A stretch of DNA of 6,418 nt, from contig JAIRZC010000077.1 of assembly GCA_031267455.1 (NCBI GenBank), positions 1 through 6,418 on the forward strand, written 5' to 3'. Both the position numbers and the translations under genes were made by a program. Every line of letters begins with the position of its first letter. The first letter of the stretch is position 1. Positions 5,679-6,418 of this stretch are shown here, piece by piece. A model generated the notes under the pieces. The model did no database searches. It saw only the letters and a list, made by a program, of their open reading frames with translations, and was not told where the DNA came from. This DNA is from Accumulibacter sp. (GTDB lineage Bacteria > Pseudomonadota > Gammaproteobacteria > Burkholderiales > Rhodocyclaceae).

Positions 5679-6329
5679 CTATCGGAGCGGATCGTCGCGT
5701 TTTGCGGTATCGATCCGCGCGCGCAAACGCGCTGCGGCGCCGGCGGGATCGCTTTGACCGCAGATGGCCGAAACAACAGCGATACCCTGTGCGCCGGCCT
5801 TGATCAATTGCGCGCAGTTATCGGCGTCGATTCCGCCAATCGCGACGACAGGCAAAGGCGATACCGCTGCAAGCGCGGAAAATGTCTCGACGCCGATGAC
5901 GGGCGCCGCGTCTTTTTTGGTGCGCGTCGAAAATACCGGCCCGATACCGAGATAATCGACGCCGTCCGCGGCAGCGGAAAGCTGCGCGACGTTCGTAACC
6001 GAGAGTCCGACGATTTTTCCCGGCCCAAGCCAGCGCCGCGCTTCGGCGGCGGGCAGGTCGGCTTGCCCGAGGTGTACGCCGTCCGCGTCGGCCATCAATG
6101 CCACATCAAGATGGTCGTTGACGATCAAGGGCACACAAAGCGGCGCGAGCATTGCCTTGAGCGCTCTCGCTGTGTCGAGCCACCGTCTTTTTTTCCACGT
6201 GGGCGCGCGCAGCTGGACGATCGTCGCGCCGCCAAGGACGGCTTGACGCGCTGTGCGCACCATCCCCTCCGGGTCGTCGCACAAGTCCGGATCGAGCACC
6301 AAATAAAGCGAAAAATCGGCGTGGCTCAT
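5679..6329 (-). CDS. thiE: Thiamine phosphate synthase ThiE
   Basis: ThiE joins hydroxymethylpyrimidine pyrophosphate and the thiazole phosphate to form thiamine phosphate, the last joining step of vitamin B1 synthesis, in the cytoplasm. The 216-residue product is a TIM-barrel with family landmarks in order: IVQLR (37-41), LIVNDHLDVAL (68-78) with the phosphate/metal-site Asn71-Asp72, GVHLGQADLP (84-93) with Asp91, GLSVTN (108-113), DYLGIGPVFSTRTKKD (125-140) and VVAIGGI (161-167). The ATG at 6329 is chosen because it follows an AGGAG Shine-Dalgarno sequence at 10 nt and begins directly before the first barrel strand. An in-frame ATG at 6377 would add 16 residues with no family counterpart. 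The QLR is followed by APTWKKRRW rather than the common D/E-K, a local variation. No TPP riboswitch is visible in the 89 bp upstream before the window ends. Confidence 0.94.
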   Translation of the reverse strand: MSHADFSLYLVLDPDLCDDPEGMVRTARQAVLGGATIVQLRAPTWKKRRWLDTARALKAMLAPLCVPLIVNDHLDVALMADADGVHLGQADLPAAEARRWLGPGKIVGLSVTNVAQLSAAADGVDYLGIGPVFSTRTKKDAAPVIGVETFSALAAVSPLPVVAIGGIDADNCAQLIKAGAQGIAVVSAICGQSDPAGAAARLRARIDTAKRDDPLR

Positions 6330-6418
6330 GATGCCGGTTCTCCTGAAAAAGGAGGGAAAAACACGCATTGTTCCCAAAACATCCCGAATGCGGCGGGCGG
6401 GGCGCGATACACGTCAAG
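6326..6418 (-). CDS. Possible 3' end of an upstream gene overlapping thiE by ATGA
   Basis: From the right edge, one minus-strand frame stays open for 30 codons (beginning LDVYRAPPAAFG) and stops at a TGA that overlaps the thiE ATG as ATGA, the usual layout of translationally coupled genes. The peptide is too short to recognise, and a 30-codon open frame can occur by chance. If real, it would be the gene directly upstream of thiE in an operon. I do not identify it with another thiamine gene. Confidence 0.25.
   Translation of the reverse strand, partial: LDVYRAPPAAFGMFWEQCVFFPPFSGEPAS
6340..6354 (-). promoter_or_regulatory. thiE ribosome binding site inside a small hairpin
   Basis: On the minus strand, CTCCT (6354-6350), a TTTTC loop and AGGAG (6344-6340) form a perfect 5-bp hairpin. 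AGGAG is the thiE Shine-Dalgarno sequence, 10 nt before the ATG, so the hairpin would hide it. The upstream arm resembles the anti-Shine-Dalgarno sequence of 16S rRNA. Whether it regulates translation is not known. Confidence 0.5.

Noticed and set aside
5645..5680. The palindrome as a standard intrinsic terminator
   Set aside because: No U-tract follows the stem on either strand, so it is listed as a palindrome of unresolved role instead.
6330..6418. TPP riboswitch upstream of thiE
   Set aside because: No CTGAGA or other THI-box core is visible in the available 89 bp; the window ends too early to exclude one further upstream.
1..6418. CRISPR arrays, tRNA or rRNA genes, insertion sequences, integrase sites
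   Set aside because: No repeated spacer arrays, cloverleaf-like segments, transposase motifs or flanking target duplications were seen on either strand.

Overview
The window looks like an ordinary chromosomal segment of a Gram-negative proteobacterium, most likely a betaproteobacterium. The grounds are a SecA N-terminus of the proteobacterial type ([16 protein letters not shown]), an RbgA/YlqF GTPase opening with MAIQWFPGHM, a DUF748/AsmA-like envelope protein and a DUF3617 periplasmic protein. The genus cannot be read from the sequence. Base composition is moderately GC-rich, with AT-rich stretches only in some intergenic regions.

Layout. The left edge holds the first 164 codons of secA on the minus strand. 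A gene-poor stretch of about 470 bp follows (493-965). It contains two imperfect or spaced inverted repeats and a TATAAT box. Next is a small plus-strand zinc-ribbon membrane protein (966-1271), whose 3' end overlaps by 16 bp the 3' end of rbgA on the opposite strand (1256-2155). Upstream of rbgA on the minus strand are a doubtful 68-codon GTG-start ORF (2205-2411) and a convincing Gln-rich 101-residue protein (2427-2732), arranged like an operon. A divergent 184-bp AT-rich spacer (2733-2916) separates these from a plus-strand trio: a DUF748/AsmA-like protein (2917-4029), a secreted DUF3617 protein (4078-4623) and a ketopantoate reductase family enzyme (4634-5626). The right edge holds thiE on the minus strand (5679-6329), convergent with the reductase gene. 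The 52-bp gap between them carries a perfect 28-bp palindrome. The last bases may be the 3' end of a further minus-strand gene that overlaps thiE by ATGA.

Functions. The genes are housekeeping or envelope genes: protein export (SecA), 50S ribosome assembly (RbgA), envelope proteins (DUF748, DUF3617), a ketopantoate-type reduction (pantothenate/CoA precursor) and thiamine phosphate synthesis (ThiE). I see no mobile element, CRISPR array, tRNA, rRNA, toxin-antitoxin pair or defence locus. I found no new multi-gene system. The items most worth a second look are the 28-bp palindrome, the structured spacer upstream of the zinc-ribbon gene, the Gln-rich small protein, and the RBS-sequestering hairpin in front of thiE.
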